The translations under genes were made by a program, and so were the position numbers. Shown in pieces: positions 48,447 to 60,239 of a DNA stretch of 64,000 bases. The first letter of the stretch is position 1, and the number at the start of each line of letters is the position of its first letter. Source of the DNA: Lactarius indigo (taxonomy: Eukaryota > Basidiomycota > Agaricomycetes > Russulales > Russulaceae); the NCBI GenBank assembly GCA_025766275.1, contig JAFKAC010000003.1, positions 1,860,001-1,924,000 of the forward strand, given 5' to 3'. The notes beneath the pieces were generated by a model. That model worked only from the letters and a program-made list of their open reading frames with translations. It was not told the origin of the DNA and did not search any database.

Positions 48447-49301
48447 TTACCGCGCACCCACGCCCGTGAGTTTACCGGTAAGCCATCCTAGAGGTGTTTG
48501 TGCGCCAGTACTCCTCGGGCCCATACCGCCGACACCAAGCGTGAGGGGATTTGCAGAAGCAAAAGATTGCTTTCGTGCCGATGCGGCTTGGTGGACTAAT
48601 TAGCAGTCAATGAGCGATCTCAATTAGAGTAGACGTCCGCAGCTCAAGCCCTCGGAGCGTGACTGATGCAAACGGCATGAATTTTGAACTTACTCGCGCT
48701 GTCGATTTCGTCCAGGTTTGTTTCGAGTACCAAGCCGCCTTGTATGATTTCAGCCAAGATATGGTGAACCTATGCGTGATTCACCAAGAAAGTCCGGAGA
48801 AGGATGATGCGACTCATACCTCATCAAAGTGGAAGACAAGGTCGAGCTCACATACATTCTCAAATGCACGATCAAGGGCTTCTACGAAAACCTACCCGAA
48901 GTCTCTTCCGAAAGCGAACACACCCCAATTTTACAAGAGTTCGTACCTGTATAAGATCCAAGATACCAAGTTCACTCTCTGAAGAGTCCACTACGAAGAC
49001 AAAATGGAGTGTCGCATAACTGCGGTACACGACGCGTAGCTTTTCGTTGTCATCTTCTCGACCAAGCAGCTCGTCTAGTTCGGGTGCTTCTAGAAAGTTA
49101 CATGAACCAGGGGACCGGATGCTGATTAAAGAATATATCTTCGCAACGATAGCTTGCGCTGATTGGTGGATCGGTGAATAAAATTTGGTAAGACGAGGGA
49201 CGCCGCTCGTATTCACTAGTGATCAAGATATTGCCACTTAAACGAGAGAGTAGTTGCACAGATGGGTGGTTGAACGCACAGATGATAACAGAACGGATCA
49301 T
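48447..49301 (-). CDS. APS3: AP-3 complex subunit sigma
   Basis: Small chain of the AP-3 adaptor, which sorts cargo from Golgi or endosomes to the vacuole. ATG at 49301: MIRSVII spliced to LNTSGVPRLTKFYSPI. Conserved features are SPGSCNFLEAPELDELLG, YRSYATLHFVFVVDSSESEL, GILDLIQ joined over an intron to VFVEALDRAFENVCELDLVF, and VHHILAEIIQGGLVLETNLD. After a further intron a fungal-type extension follows (HQAASARKQSFASANPLTLG) ending TGKLTGVGAR at TAA 48447-48449. It converges on MED6 (190 bp) and is divergent from the V-ATPase F gene. Confidence 0.92.
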
Positions 49302-49438
49302 GTTTGCAGTCCGAGCTTTGCGAGGTGCTTTGCGTGACTTACATCATTAGTTCACCTTACTATAAGGTTAGGGTCATGCAACTCATTCCCTGTGCAGTCC
49401 CGATCTTCTCACGCACTTATCTTTGCTATACGTTGACC
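49302..49438. promoter_or_regulatory. Bidirectional promoter of AP-3 sigma and V-ATPase subunit F
   Basis: 137 bp between two divergent start codons. Both products serve the vacuolar pathway, so shared control would make sense. No named motif is placed. Confidence 0.5.
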
Positions 49439-50015
49439 ATGGCGACTGGCCACACTCCCTCCAAAGATCGAAACCTACTGGCAGTTATTGGAGATGAAGT
49501 ATGTCATCATTTCGATAGCTTATTATTCCCTCGTGGATATCCCTGTGTTACAGGATACCATCACGGGTCTTCTACTAGCTGGTATTGGCCAAGTTACGCA
49601 GGATCAACGAAAGAATTTCTTTATCGTTGAATCGAGTACGCAATCTCTTTGGTCACATCGTGTATCTACAGGGTACAGGTTTATTTTTCAGAGACGGAAG
49701 TTCATAATATTGAGAATGCGTTCAGCGAATACACCCAACGTGATGATATCGCCATTCTTCTCATAAATCAGCACGTACGCCTTTCCACCTGATCTGTAGT
49801 GACTCGAGTCCCACATCGGGTCCAGATCGCAGAGAGAATCCGGCCCACTGTTGACAAATATCAGCAAGCTTTTCCAGCTTTGCTCGAGATACCATCAAAG
49901 GATCACCCCTACGGTTGTATTTGGCTCCTTCATGCACAACACCTGAAATTAATGTCGTCTAGATCCATCCAAGGACTCTGTGCTAAAGCGCGTACAGAAG
50001 CTATTTGGCGAATGA
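49439..50015 (+). CDS. VMA7: V-type proton ATPase subunit F
   Basis: Small V1-sector subunit of the proton pump that acidifies the vacuole and Golgi. ATG at 49439: [20 protein letters not shown], then over introns [68 protein letters not shown] and, after a last short intron, [17 protein letters not shown] with TGA at 50013-50015. The family core GQVT and the C-terminal [12 protein letters not shown] are intact. Spliced length is close to the usual 120 residues. Five short exons. Confidence 0.95.
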
Positions 50016-50148
50016 AGGTCGCGAGCACCACCTGCACCATCCATGTCTGCCTACTTTTACCTCACCGCTTCACCCATACCTTCAATATCCATCGAACGAG
50101 TGGTGTTTGTTACTTATAGCGTAGATAATACACGCAGAATTGGGAATG

Positions 50149-51498
50149 TCAGCGGGCATCCCATCTCACGACAGGTTCGTTCTCCCGAACACCATCTGCG
50201 CGCTCAACAAAGACGCGCAGGGGGTTTCGACTTTGGGAGCCTGTGCGGTTGATAAGTATGATGACCAGATTTATGACAGCTACACCCACCTGGGATATCA
50301 ATGAGGATATATCGGAAGACAAAATACCCCGAGTCATCCTGGTGTATTCGTGATGTTTCAGTATGTGATCCCCGGGAAGACTTACTGGATGCCTACCCGA
50401 ACGAGATCTGCGTGGACTTCACCTTCGTGCCACACTCCACCACGCCCGGCTTCCGGGGTCCCATCCTGCGGTCCCGTACGGCTCCCATTTCTCAAAGAAC
50501 CGAAAAGACCGGTGACACCGCTCCAGAAACTTTTTCTGTCGCTCGTTGGTACTTCTTGCTTCAGAGGTTCTGGAAAGGCGATATGCGTGGCCGCTGGTTG
50601 TGGAGGGGCGGGGTCTCCGGAGAGGTATCTAAAGAGATCCTTTGCAGAACTGACTGTTTCTTGGGCGTGGTGCATAGCCGAATCCTTTGCTTCCTGCCAG
50701 GACAGCTCCGGGAGATTTGTAACGGCGTCCGTGACCCAAGACGATACAGACTGAAAATAGGAAGTATGCGAGTCCGGTAGATGAGGGTTAGCTTGCACAT
50801 AGAAATTTAAGAGCATATGCTCGCGACCACGCGAGTCGAGCACGATCTGTGACGAGACGTGTCGGTTTCTGTGTCGGGGACGAAGAACGGAGGGCGGGTT
50901 GTTATGGAAGACCAATGAACCTGGTAGATATTTCGCAACCTGTACACATTCTTTTTAAGGTGTTACGATGCAGGGCCATAGAATCACACACCCGTGGCGA
51001 GGACTTAATACGTTGGCATGCCTCTTCATAGAGCACTGTAGGGGAATTTCTTGAAACCAGCTCCGACGTCAAGGCGTAGGCGAGGATCGCTGTAAGACCA
51101 GCACCAAATAAAATGACCGTCAGATTCGTCGTACGGGCTGTCGCTCGTATTGCTTAAATCATTTGAAAAGTCGTCACCACGATGATATGCTTGAAGGACG
51201 GTGACTGACCTTTGCCTTTAGGGCTGAGCTCTGACCACTTCTTTGACGACCCGTCACCATGTTGTTGAGATAAACCAAGTTGGAACGGTCCAACAGAGTC
51301 TCCTCTCCGGAACTTTCTTTGCTTCTGGTCAAGAGCTTGGGAGAGAAGGGAAGACGAGTCCACGCGGGGGGGCGTATGTGAAGGGGGATCACGGTGTGTT
51401 GCATACCGTCTGTAGATTATTATAAAGGTGCGCCTTTTATACGCACAGATACGCGTCGGGAGCACTCCAAAAATGCCCCGCGAAGCGCAAAGAGACAT
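50149..51498 (-). CDS. TIM21: Mitochondrial import inner membrane translocase subunit TIM21
   Basis: Inner-membrane protein that couples the TIM23 translocase to the TOM complex and to respiratory supercomplexes. ATG at 51498 starts a basic presequence (MSLCASRGIFGVLPTRICAY, KRRTFIIIYRRYATHRDPP). One transmembrane span (NLTVILFGAGLTAILAYALT) is followed by the intermembrane-space domain: NSPTVLYEEACQRIKSSPR, KYLPGSLVFHNNPPSVLRPR, then REHMLLNFYVQA, GGVWHEGEVHADLVR and, after introns, YFVFRYILIDIP and NPLRVFVERADGV. TGA is at 50149-50151. The loop between FYVQA and GGVWHEG (about 90 residues, charged and Pro-rich) looks longer than in yeast. Confidence 0.9.
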
Positions 51499-51812
51499 CC
51501 TCTGAACAGACGTGGATGTTCAGTTGCAAGAGGCGGCGGAACCGGAATCCAGTACCGGCCCGGGTTTGGGAACTTGGATCAATATGATTTTTACTCGAAC
51601 CAAACACGTAGTGTAAATTCATGAGGCAAAGGACAGCAGTTCGAAGAGTGGCACACGGGAGCGCGACACCCCTGCATGTGCCACCTTGTTCAGTGTCAAC
51701 CAGTAATTAGCTTCGTCAACGGGCCAGGAGAAGCCGGAAAAAACATCAAATGCGTTGAATTAATCAATGCTATGCTAGTATGTCTAATCTATGACGGGTA
51801 CGTGTAGAATGT

Positions 51813-53375
51813 TCAAGCGACGGTCCCACGTCGGAGCCTCTTGTAAAGTCCAATGATAACATCGTTGGCGGTGAGTGTTATGATCCTTGCGCATACGTTT
51901 AGGTATCATCAATAAAATCGAATGAGTAACTCACGTATGTGGAGCAATTCGTAGGAAGTGGGCGGTCGAGCCTGCAAAAAGAAGGTCCCCTTGTAAAAAT
52001 AGTGAAAAGCCTCAATTGGGGATATGTACCTTTATATAGGGCTAGAGGACCTTCAGTTTTTACGGTTTTCCATAGGCAATCAATGGGGTTCTTATAAAGG
52101 GAGCCAACTATGCGTCCGCTCGGAAGTTGCGTGGTTGGTTGGTTGTACATTCTTGTCAATGTCTACCGGGGATTAGCTCGCTCATTAGTTATGCAGGCTG
52201 AACTTACCGTGTCAGCTGGTTGCATCATAACCAGCTACCTTTCTTGTTAACGACGTTGGGTATAAAGAGGCCAAACTTACGACGCAGATGCCTGAGACGG
52301 AGCTACTCGCGAGATATGTCCATATGCTATCCGCTGGGAGAATACCCCTTGATACCAACTGATTTTTGGTCCAATTATATGTGGGGAGTTGTACCTAAAG
52401 GAACATATCAGTTACCGCCCGGGGGATGATACTAACGAGACCTAACCGAAGATCCCATTGATGTCCTGAGAATGGCGGCATCAACTCCCCTCACAAGACC
52501 ACGGAAGCGTTCTCGTTGGTAAATTGTTTTGAGGGCATCCCATGAACTCTTGTAGTGATGTTGCGTCCCTACGGGTAACGCAGGCGAATAGGCCTGCAGG
52601 GTGGTTCGGTAGACGGATGGTGAGACGTGGGCGCATCGTAGGAACGGATAAAACCAGTCACCTGCATCCGTGCCTTAATCAAGAAAAGGGGATTTCCGAG
52701 AACCGCTTGTGTTATAAAAGATGTTACTCTGGTGCACGACATAGTGTGTCAAAGAAACAACCTCCTACTGCACCACTAGCCGCACCAGCAAAAACGGAGG
52801 TAAAGGGACTTTGTTCCTTGGCATCGAGTCCGACAAACTGATTTGCGGTCCTACGTATCGGTTCATAGAATCCTGAGATGGGGCCGAATAAGGAGAGTGG
52901 ACGAAATATAGGTGGTCATCGTACCGAGTCGAGATCCATTCAAAAGGATCTATGAGGGTGTTAGCATCATGGAGCGGGGAGGGTGTCTTAACACGCACCT
53001 GGTATGCATACTAAGAACAGCCCAAGGTCAGAAGTGGCCGCAAAGAGCAGACGACCAACACGTACTGCAGGGGGAAGCCCTCGCTGTATCCCTCTAATGC
53101 CTTCATTTCTCCAAGTCTTTTTGAAGACGTCGAAAACGCTTCCGTAGATCTTTTCCCCACCTCCCTTTACTAGCTCACCCTGTAGTTGTAACCTTGTCTT
53201 TGCCACCTCCGCAGGATTTGAAAATGTAACCTAAATAGATGGTCTGGAAGAGGTTAAGAGGTGAAATAAGCCCACACACGGCAACACATGCAGCAACTCC
53301 ACCCAGAAGGAAACCTTCCGTGGTAGAAAGAGGACGAGGAGTTCCTGGGCGAGAAGATTTGAACGTGGTGGTCAT
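51813..53375 (-). CDS. OAC1: Mitochondrial carrier, OAC1 / SLC25A34-35 type
   Basis: Inner-membrane solute carrier with three repeats, closest to the yeast oxaloacetate/sulfate carrier. ATG at 53375 (MTTTFKSSRPGTPRPLST), helix 1 EGFLLGGVAACVAV, then the first signature FSNPAEVAKTRLQLQGEL and YGSVFDVFKKTWRNEGIRGI. A 12-nt microexon (52999-53010, coding YAYQ) is followed by ILLNGSRL and GFYEPIRRTANQF. The second signature is GNPLFLIKARMQ, with YKSSWDALKTIYQRERFRGL. The third is MMQPADTTLTRMYNQPT, with YKNPIDCLWKTVKTEGPLAL, ending GLYKRLRRGTVA. More than ten introns split it. Substrate is inferred from family only. Confidence 0.85.
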
Positions 53376-53468
53376 AACGAATCGTTTGTGACAGCTGCAT
53401 TCAACGGGCTCACACGCGCTCAACCTGACAGGTCCAACACGCGTGTTCTCCACGAACCGCGGCCGCAG
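53376..53468. promoter_or_regulatory. 93-bp bidirectional promoter with an ACGCGT palindrome
   Basis: The start codons of OAC1 and MDM1 are only 93 bp apart. The gap contains the perfect 12-bp palindrome AACACGCGTGTT at 53436-53447, which includes the MluI cell-cycle box ACGCGT, and a second CACGCG at about 53413. In fungi ACGCGT is bound by MBF-type regulators. Function here is inference. Confidence 0.55.
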
Positions 53469-56400
53469 ATGCAGTCCCTCAACATAACTTCGGTCGTCTT
53501 CGTCGCCATCTTAGCCATCTCGGTCCCTTTCTTCGTCCGTCTCGCGTCGTCCCCCCTCGCAATCCTCCTGCTGTCACCCCTTCTCATTCTCCTCCTCCCC
53601 ATAGCCTTTCTCATTTTTGTACTCCTTCTCGGCTATGTTCTCGATGCTTGCCTTCCTCCCAAAAACTTTATCCCTTCCTTGGCAGCTCACCCGTTGGCAT
53701 TCTCCACCCCTGCTGCCTGGCAAGCCGTTCTCATCAGGTCCCAATGGTCCCACAAGCCCCCACAAAGCTTGCCTCCTCTGTACCCCGAATCTCCCATGAT
53801 CTCTGCTGCAATCAATGAGATTCTTATCCTGATCGTACGTGACTTTGTGCTCACATGGTACAGGGATATATCGTCTTCTCCTTCGTTTCCCACTGCGGTC
53901 TCTGCCATGCTTCACAGCGCACTTGGCAATCTACTCTCCAAACTGTCGTCGGCAGATCTCTCGAGTATCATAGTTAAACGTGTGCTACCTAAAATCACTG
54001 CACACGTAGAACAATTTCAGGAGTCAGAAATTGCTTTACGCGGCGCAGGCTTGGAACGTCGATTGACCGAGTCCGAGGAATTAGACATGCTTCTGGCCAG
54101 TCGGTACGCTGGAAGGAGGAGGCTTCATCCTGCCGTCAACAATCTCTCTTCGAGCTTCACTAAGCAGGCAGAGGAGAATCACCTGAAGTCTCTCTTAGAC
54201 CGTGTTCTTCCTATAATTCTTCCCGCGGACGAATCTCGCAGTTCGGCGTTATGTGTCGTCATACGCGAAATTGCGGCGTGTTCGGTCATGTATCCTCTCA
54301 TGGACATGCTTACCGATCCTGATTTCTGGAATTGCACCATCGATCAACTGGTGAGCGTACGTCTATGGAATGTTGTCAGCAGCTAACCAAAGTACACGAG
54401 GCCGGAGCTGCAATCCGTCAACAGTAACGATGTCTCTCTTGGGGTTTCGTCTTTGTTGACTTATCTTTCTAGGCGCCTCATTTCAAAAGTACGAAATGTT
54501 TTGGAGGCCCAGCTTCCTCGCGTTAAGCCGGAGCTGAAAGCTCCCAGGGGGACGGGCTCGGGTGCAGAAACAATCACGCTCCGGACTGACCAGCGTCAAT
54601 TTGACGTCTTTCTTCGAAGCATCGACCATATGTCCTCCCTTTTGGATGCTCGCCGCCTAAAGAATGACATTATGGGAGAAATTAGGAGGACTAGGGCTCT
54701 ATTGGGTATGACTACTTATAGAGCGACGTGATAGTCTTCTAACAATTCTCCCTGAAGCCGCCCACCAGAAAGATGACTGGATAAATGGGGAGAGAACGGA
54801 GGATGTCGTTGCTTTCTTGGACAGGCTCTACACTGCCAAGCGCAGGGCGGAACAGCGCATCATCACCTTGGGAGGGAACGATGAAAGCGTAGGTGTCGTA
54901 GCTGAACCCCAATTCTCGATCTTGACGAGAGGTTTAGAAACGACTCACGACCGATACCACAGTCGCGTCTCACCTTACCCTGCGAGACATTCTCGGCAAC
55001 CCGAGCTCTCTTTCTTATTTCATGGAGTTCATGGACCGACGGAGTCGTTCCCTCCTCGTACAATTCTGGCTCACTGTGGAGAGTTTCAAGAATCCATTAG
55101 AATCGGTTGAGTCTGACGACTCTGGTGATGACGGCTTGAACCCTCCATCTTCAATATCTACTGCTAAAGAGGACATATCAATGATATATGAACTCTACTT
55201 CTCTGGCACTCCTCCCCATTCTTCGCTTTCCACCATATCTTCCAAATACGTGTCCGCCATCCGTGTCTTTGTCAGCGAAGCTTCGCCCACACCAACTATG
55301 GAGCGCAAGGCGCGCAAAAGTGTGATGCTCGTGCAACGGCAGGTTGAGCAGGCCATGGAACAAGATTTCGAAGAATTTGAACGATCTGAGCTGTGGTTTC
55401 GGGTGGTCGAAGATGTTGGCGCTAGTCGCGTTACGAACAGCGTCCAAGGGCAGCCACGGATGGCGTCTTCATCTAGCGTTGAAAGCTTGCCTAGTCCAAA
55501 GTCAAGTAAAATCCCTTCTCGACCTCAGAATCCTCTCCCTCAGATTCGATCTGAGCAATCTTCCTTCTCCCTTGTGCCGCCTTCCCGCGCCGATCAGATC
55601 TCGCCTGACTCGGGGTCATTATTCAAGGATCCTCAGGTCTACCAAGGTATCCCCACTACCCCATCAAGCCTTGATGTCCTGATGTCACCTTTTTCTGGTG
55701 CCGAGCCCGACAATTCTCGAGCCCCTTTATTCGACGACCCAGGTGGCACTGGAAAAACCAGTCGGGAAAGTGAATCTACGATAGAGGCAATACAGGCCGC
55801 CCTATCGGACATCATTGCTCTCGACAATCAGCAGAGAAACAAGCCTCACACCGTCTCATCTTCTACCTCATCCCATAGATATCTCGGTGTGGAGCGTTAT
55901 CCAAGCACTAGTGGAGACGGCGTCGGAAGTACTGAGGACGACGAGAATCGAGGCGAAGAGAGTGGCGATCCCGCACAAGAACCGTTCCACCTTCCAGGCC
56001 CAGGCGATCTCCAACTTTCTATTGAGATCTCTCGGCTCTCCGAGAAGATTTCTGCGCTACAAGTACAAGATGCCATGTTAGACTCACTCCTTAGGAAGGC
56101 AGAGCTCACAGGGGACGTCCAAGAACTTCGACTTTTGCAGAAGTCCAGGTCCTCGCTAAATCGGGAACGACGCGAACTGAGTTTTCAGAAGACACAATTT
56201 GAGCAGCAGGAGGTGGCCAATCGGCTCATCCCAGATCTAACGAAAATATCCATTGTAAATTCAGTAGTGGGAGAAGAGAACGGGAAATCGGTCGTGCGCT
56301 ACCTTGTCGAAGTGCAACAGCTCTCGCCAAGTGGTGGGGTAGGCACAGGGTGGGTTGTAGCTCGGAGATACAACGAGTTCCTGGATATGCACAACAAGCT

Positions 56401-57576
56401 GCGGGAACGACATGCCGCGGTCAGAAATCTCGAGTTTCCTGGAAAACGTTTAGTCACCTCACTTTCTGGGAGTTTTGTCGATCTGCGCCGCACTGCGCTG
56501 GAGCGGTACATGCAGGTACGTCAGATCATTCGGCGACAGCACTAATCTCATGGCCTCATGGCATCAGAATTTGGTTTTGGTTCCCGCCGTATGCGAGAGC
56601 AGTGAACTTCGAGCATTCTTATCCAGGAACTCACCTTTCATGGTGTCGGAGCCCAAGGTGTCTGCGTCTAAGCCTTCGGGAGCTTTCCCTGGTACCGGCC
56701 TGGTCCGCCATGTGTACCACTCGGTCGCAGAGAGCATCGACGACATGTTTTTCGGTCCTTCGATGCTGGACGTGATGATTCAACGTCTTACTCGACAGGC
56801 AGCGGAACTAGCTGGTATTAAAGGAAGTTCTGTCACCGATGAAGATGTGGTCACCCAGGCAATTCGGGCCTCAGGAAACGCAGCGTCGGACGATACCTTG
56901 CTGCAGTTTTCAGGCGATTTGAAACCTCTCGAAGGAGAAACAAGCTCGTCCAGTTTCTCTTCCCCAATCTGTGACCTTATCCTCGCAGTCTTCGAACTTA
57001 ACAAGAAGAATAATTGGCTGCGGCGCCAGGCCATTATCATTATCATGCAGCAAGTGTTAGGAAGTACAGTCGAAAGGTTGCTCTGTCCACCGAATCAACC
57101 TCTTGGCTAGCTTACGACCACATTCATCAGGAAAGTTCGGGACACTATTAACTACCTCTTCGACGAGATGCATATCATGAACTTCATTGGAACCTTTCGC
57201 GACTCCACATGGCCAGGAGGGCAGTTCAAGCAACCTACTGCTCCTCGGACAGGTGATGAGAAGGCAAGAGCTCGTGATGACGCGAATCGTATGCTATCTG
57301 CACTGATACCAGGTATGTTTTTTGAATTTTGTGATGGGTTACTCAATCCATGTGCACCGGATAGATCTCGCGGCCAACATGATTGGCCGCTCGAATGCCC
57401 GAAGAGGAGCGCGGCGCATATTTGCTGTCCTCCAGAATAGGAGGCTCAACCAGCACTTGTTGTACACCATTTTGGACGAGGTGAGAATTTGTCCCTTTGG
57501 GCAACTGGTACCACTCAATAGTACTTTGTCTTCTCTCTAGTTGGTTACAGCATTGTTTCCAGAGGCTTTCCCATGA
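53469..57576 (+). CDS. MDM1: MDM1/SNX25-type PXA-RGS-PX-nexin protein
   Basis: ER-anchored contact-site protein. ATG at 53469 is followed by two adjacent hydrophobic segments (VVFVAILAISVPFFVRLA, ILLLSPLLILLLPIAFLIFV) that anchor it in the ER. PXA domain: INEILILIVRDFVLTWYRDI, LSSADLSSIIVKRVLPKITA, IREIAACSVMYPLMDMLTDP. RGS-like domain: SYFMEFMDRRSRSLLVQFWL, ISMIYELYFSG, RQVEQAMEQDFEEFERSEL. A disordered linker and a coiled coil (LLRKAELTGDVQELRLLQKS) lead to the PX domain: GWVVARRYNEFLDMHNKLRE, NLEFPGKRLVTSLSGSFVDL. The C-terminal nexin domain has ICDLILAVFELNKKNNWLRR, NYLFDEMHIMNFIGTFRDS and ALFPEAFP before TGA 57574-57576. In yeast Mdm1 ties ER to vacuole and controls lipid droplets. Confidence 0.9.
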
Positions 57577-57728
57577 CGGCTCTCGCGGATACCCTAACTG
57601 AGGGTTCGTGGGTCTTTCTTCAATTGGGCAGCCGTCGCTAGTCATCTATACCTACGTCTATATGGCAGACATCCGCCCCAGTGCAAGCTTGGGTAGCGGA
57701 TTCCTCCAGCGAGGACACTACGATTCGC

Positions 57729-59455
57729 TTAACAACTTTCGGACGTCGGTGGACTGCCACTGGCTCCGCAGAAGGGTCATTATATCTGCGGTAGTGGTAG
57801 TCAAGTAAGCCAAGTTGGGACATCGTGGATAGAGCATACATTTTTATGGCATGCAACAAGTATCCGCCACCTCCTGAAGTTGACATTACGGGGTGGGTGC
57901 GACCTGGAAGTACCTGTGTGGATGTCAGTCAAAAAGTTAAATCGCGTGTAAACCCCGCAATACTTGATAGCGACGAAGCCAGCTCTCTGATATACTGGGG
58001 GCCAGATATTGGGGATCGAGTCGGAGAGTTGTCTGGAGATCAGACACGACCTGCGTACAATCAGCTCAGTTGCCTTCATGAGGCGCACAGCAAACAAACC
58101 TGTAGGTGCGGATTATAGACAACTACAGATGCAGAACCGCCCAAATACGGAAATAGTTTTTGAAGAATCGAAAGAGGGTCATACGCGCTCGCTAAGAATA
58201 GCCTGGGTCGACTTGGTTGGTCACATGAGTGGTCACTCGTCAACGGGACTCTCACCCATCGAACTCTCCCGAGAAAAGTTCTTCGCGTAAGCTGAACAAT
58301 GTATCTGATGCTGTTTTACGCTTCGAGAGCCGTGTTTTATGCTTTTCCGAACCATACGAACCCTGTGCGGGCTCGGCAGAGAGAACGACTACGCGATTCA
58401 GACGTATACGATTAAAGTGGATAAAGGAACCCAACTAGGTGTGTACGCCTCGTCTGCTGTCGCCCAATTGAGCGATGACAGGACGTTGGTAGCCAACTCT
58501 TTGGGAAAATTCATCTGTGTCATGACGGGATATGCAGGCGGCGAGTCCACATCACAGATCGTGATTAATCGCCCATTACCTGTTACTAAGTTCATCAAAA
58601 GCCGGGTTTGTGGTGTGAATTAAGAACTGACCACCTAACCTCTCCAACACAGCGCAAACCAGCATGCCGGATGCATCGTCTACCACGATGTAGCGACCTC
58701 CTGGTCTTGCATTTCCAAGATTCATCATTTGTGAAAGTGTGTCGACACGCAAGCCGAGGATGCGCGCCTGATCTTTCCCGAACCAGTACTCACAAACATT
58801 GAAAAGCGTGGGTTGTACGGTTGTGAATGATTTGGAATACCTTCACCTGCAAACTAAGAAGACGGATTTCAACGGAGTGGTTTCGCTTACTTGGCCGCTT
58901 TCCGTTTCTTGTATTTATCTTTGCTGTACTCAGTTTTAAGTGAGTAATTTGCGTGCATATCAATTTGTTTCTTGATGATCTCCTACGACCTAGCTCATCA
59001 GTTTCCGTGAATGCAGGAGCTTGGCCGTGACTAGTCACAGAAGCATGGACCCCGGACTGCTTCAGTGTTTCTATTTCACTTGCGGTTAACGGTTGAACAA
59101 ACTGTCCGTCGTTAATTAGCTCGTTCGTTGCGTCCGTATCCTCTGTCACATCATCAAAAGCCTCTTAAGCATTCAAAAAGCCCCCTTACCAAGTTCCTCA
59201 ATGGCAAGCGGAGGGATTACATTGACCATCTTATTGTTAATCTCGTACGTCAGTCCATATGGTTGGTCGACGAGCGCATCGGCTAGGAAAGAGCCAAATT
59301 TCCCTAAATTTACCGTCCTGCCCAGAGTCAGATCATCTCATGAAGAACCGTAACGTGACGCACGACTTAGCCTCCAGTTTGCAGCTCTTGATATCCCCGG
59401 TCGGTAGTCGCAGGAGGACAGTGTCCCCTGCGCGAATTACGCTGTCTTCTACCAT
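57729..59455 (-). CDS. TRM6: tRNA (adenine58-N1)-methyltransferase non-catalytic subunit TRM6
   Basis: RNA-binding partner of TRM61, which makes m1A58 in tRNA, including initiator tRNA. The N-terminus has MVEDSVIRAGDTVLLRLPTG, then VNLGKFGSFLADALVDQPYG and LTYEINNKMVNVIPP. Hallmark block: ATNELINDGQFVQPLTASEI and LKQSGVHAS, IKKQIDMHANYSLKTEYSKD, then FNVCEYWFGKDQARILGLRV and GGRYIVVDDASGMLVCAVLE. The C-terminus reads YLAPSISESWLRRYQ over an intron into VLPGRTHPVMSTSGGGGYLL and HAIK. ATG at 59455 is chosen; an in-frame ATG at 59575 would add about 40 residues. The exact stop is uncertain, 57729 if a last small intron is used or 57638 if not. It converges on MDM1. Confidence 0.85.
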
Positions 59456-59565
59456 TATTGGCGGTTGCAGTGGTGGTCCTTTTTTCTGAGTCAACCGTTT
59501 CAAGTACTCGTAGTTAGCCCAGGGCTCTGTGCCGCCTTCCCGGACCGATGGCAGGGCGCTCTTGG

Positions 59566-59580
59566 CACGTGACATGTCAC
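59566..59580. promoter_or_regulatory. Overlapping palindromes upstream of TRM6
   Basis: CACGTG (59566-59571) overlaps the 12-bp palindrome GTGACATGTCAC (59569-59580); more GTCAC units follow at about 59587-59600. Their spacing near the TRM6 5' end suggests a bHLH or bZIP control site. Confidence 0.4.
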
Positions 59581-59602
59581 AGATCACCGGTCACCAGTCA
59601 CA

Positions 59603-60129
59603 ACACAATTTAGTTCCCCCGGCCCCTGCCATGTCCCCTGCTGTGCCACTTGTAGACACAGGGACGGCGATTCCTCAATTTTATCACCTGAGGGAAATAT
59701 GTTTAAGATTACATAGGCATAACAACAATAGCTCTGTAGATAGATCTTTCGCGATCGGCTCTTGGTACCCTTGTATCTGGGTAATACCCAGGGCAATACT
59801 ATGCTATTTTCTCACCATCTGTGAGGTCTAAAATGCTTTGCCTCTTGCTTTGCCTACTAGATGTAAGGGCGGGCAAGTTATGCTGGGTTTGGTGGTTGGC
59901 AGCATCGAATACGACAGACAGTTGACATACCGGAGGTGTTGTAGGGTCCTCTGTAATTTTGGAAAATAAACGATTTCAAACCTTTCATGCATTCCGCTGC
60001 TTCGACTTACATTAGTGAAAATATTTGGCTAACACGGTCACACATTCAATCGTAGTAGTTCTTGCCAAATCCTTACCTCATTTCTGATAGGTGCAAGTGC
60101 TTCAGGAAGTACTCGAGCAAGTGTTTTAT
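59603..60129. other. Intergenic stretch upstream of TRM6
   Basis: About 530 bp, AT-rich towards 60000, with no supported gene. Short frames here have no recognisable content. Confidence 0.4.
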
Positions 60130-60239
60130 ACACTGTGGGCACTTTACAATGTAATCTAATTCAGTTGCAAAAATCTGACCAATCAGATTTCGTGAAATAG
60201 CCGACTGAATTGGATTACATTGTGAAATGCCCGCAGTGT
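60130..60239. repeat. 110-bp imperfect palindrome (possible mini-MITE)
   Basis: The left arm 60130-60165 (starting ACACTGTGGGCACTTTACAA) pairs with the right arm 60204-60239 at 32 of 36 positions. All four differences are transitions. The 38-bp spacer contains its own small inverted repeat (AAATCTG...CAGATTT). The size and form fit a miniature inverted-repeat element, but no clear target duplication is seen. The right arm ends where the stop codon of a putative minus-strand gene begins. Confidence 0.7.
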
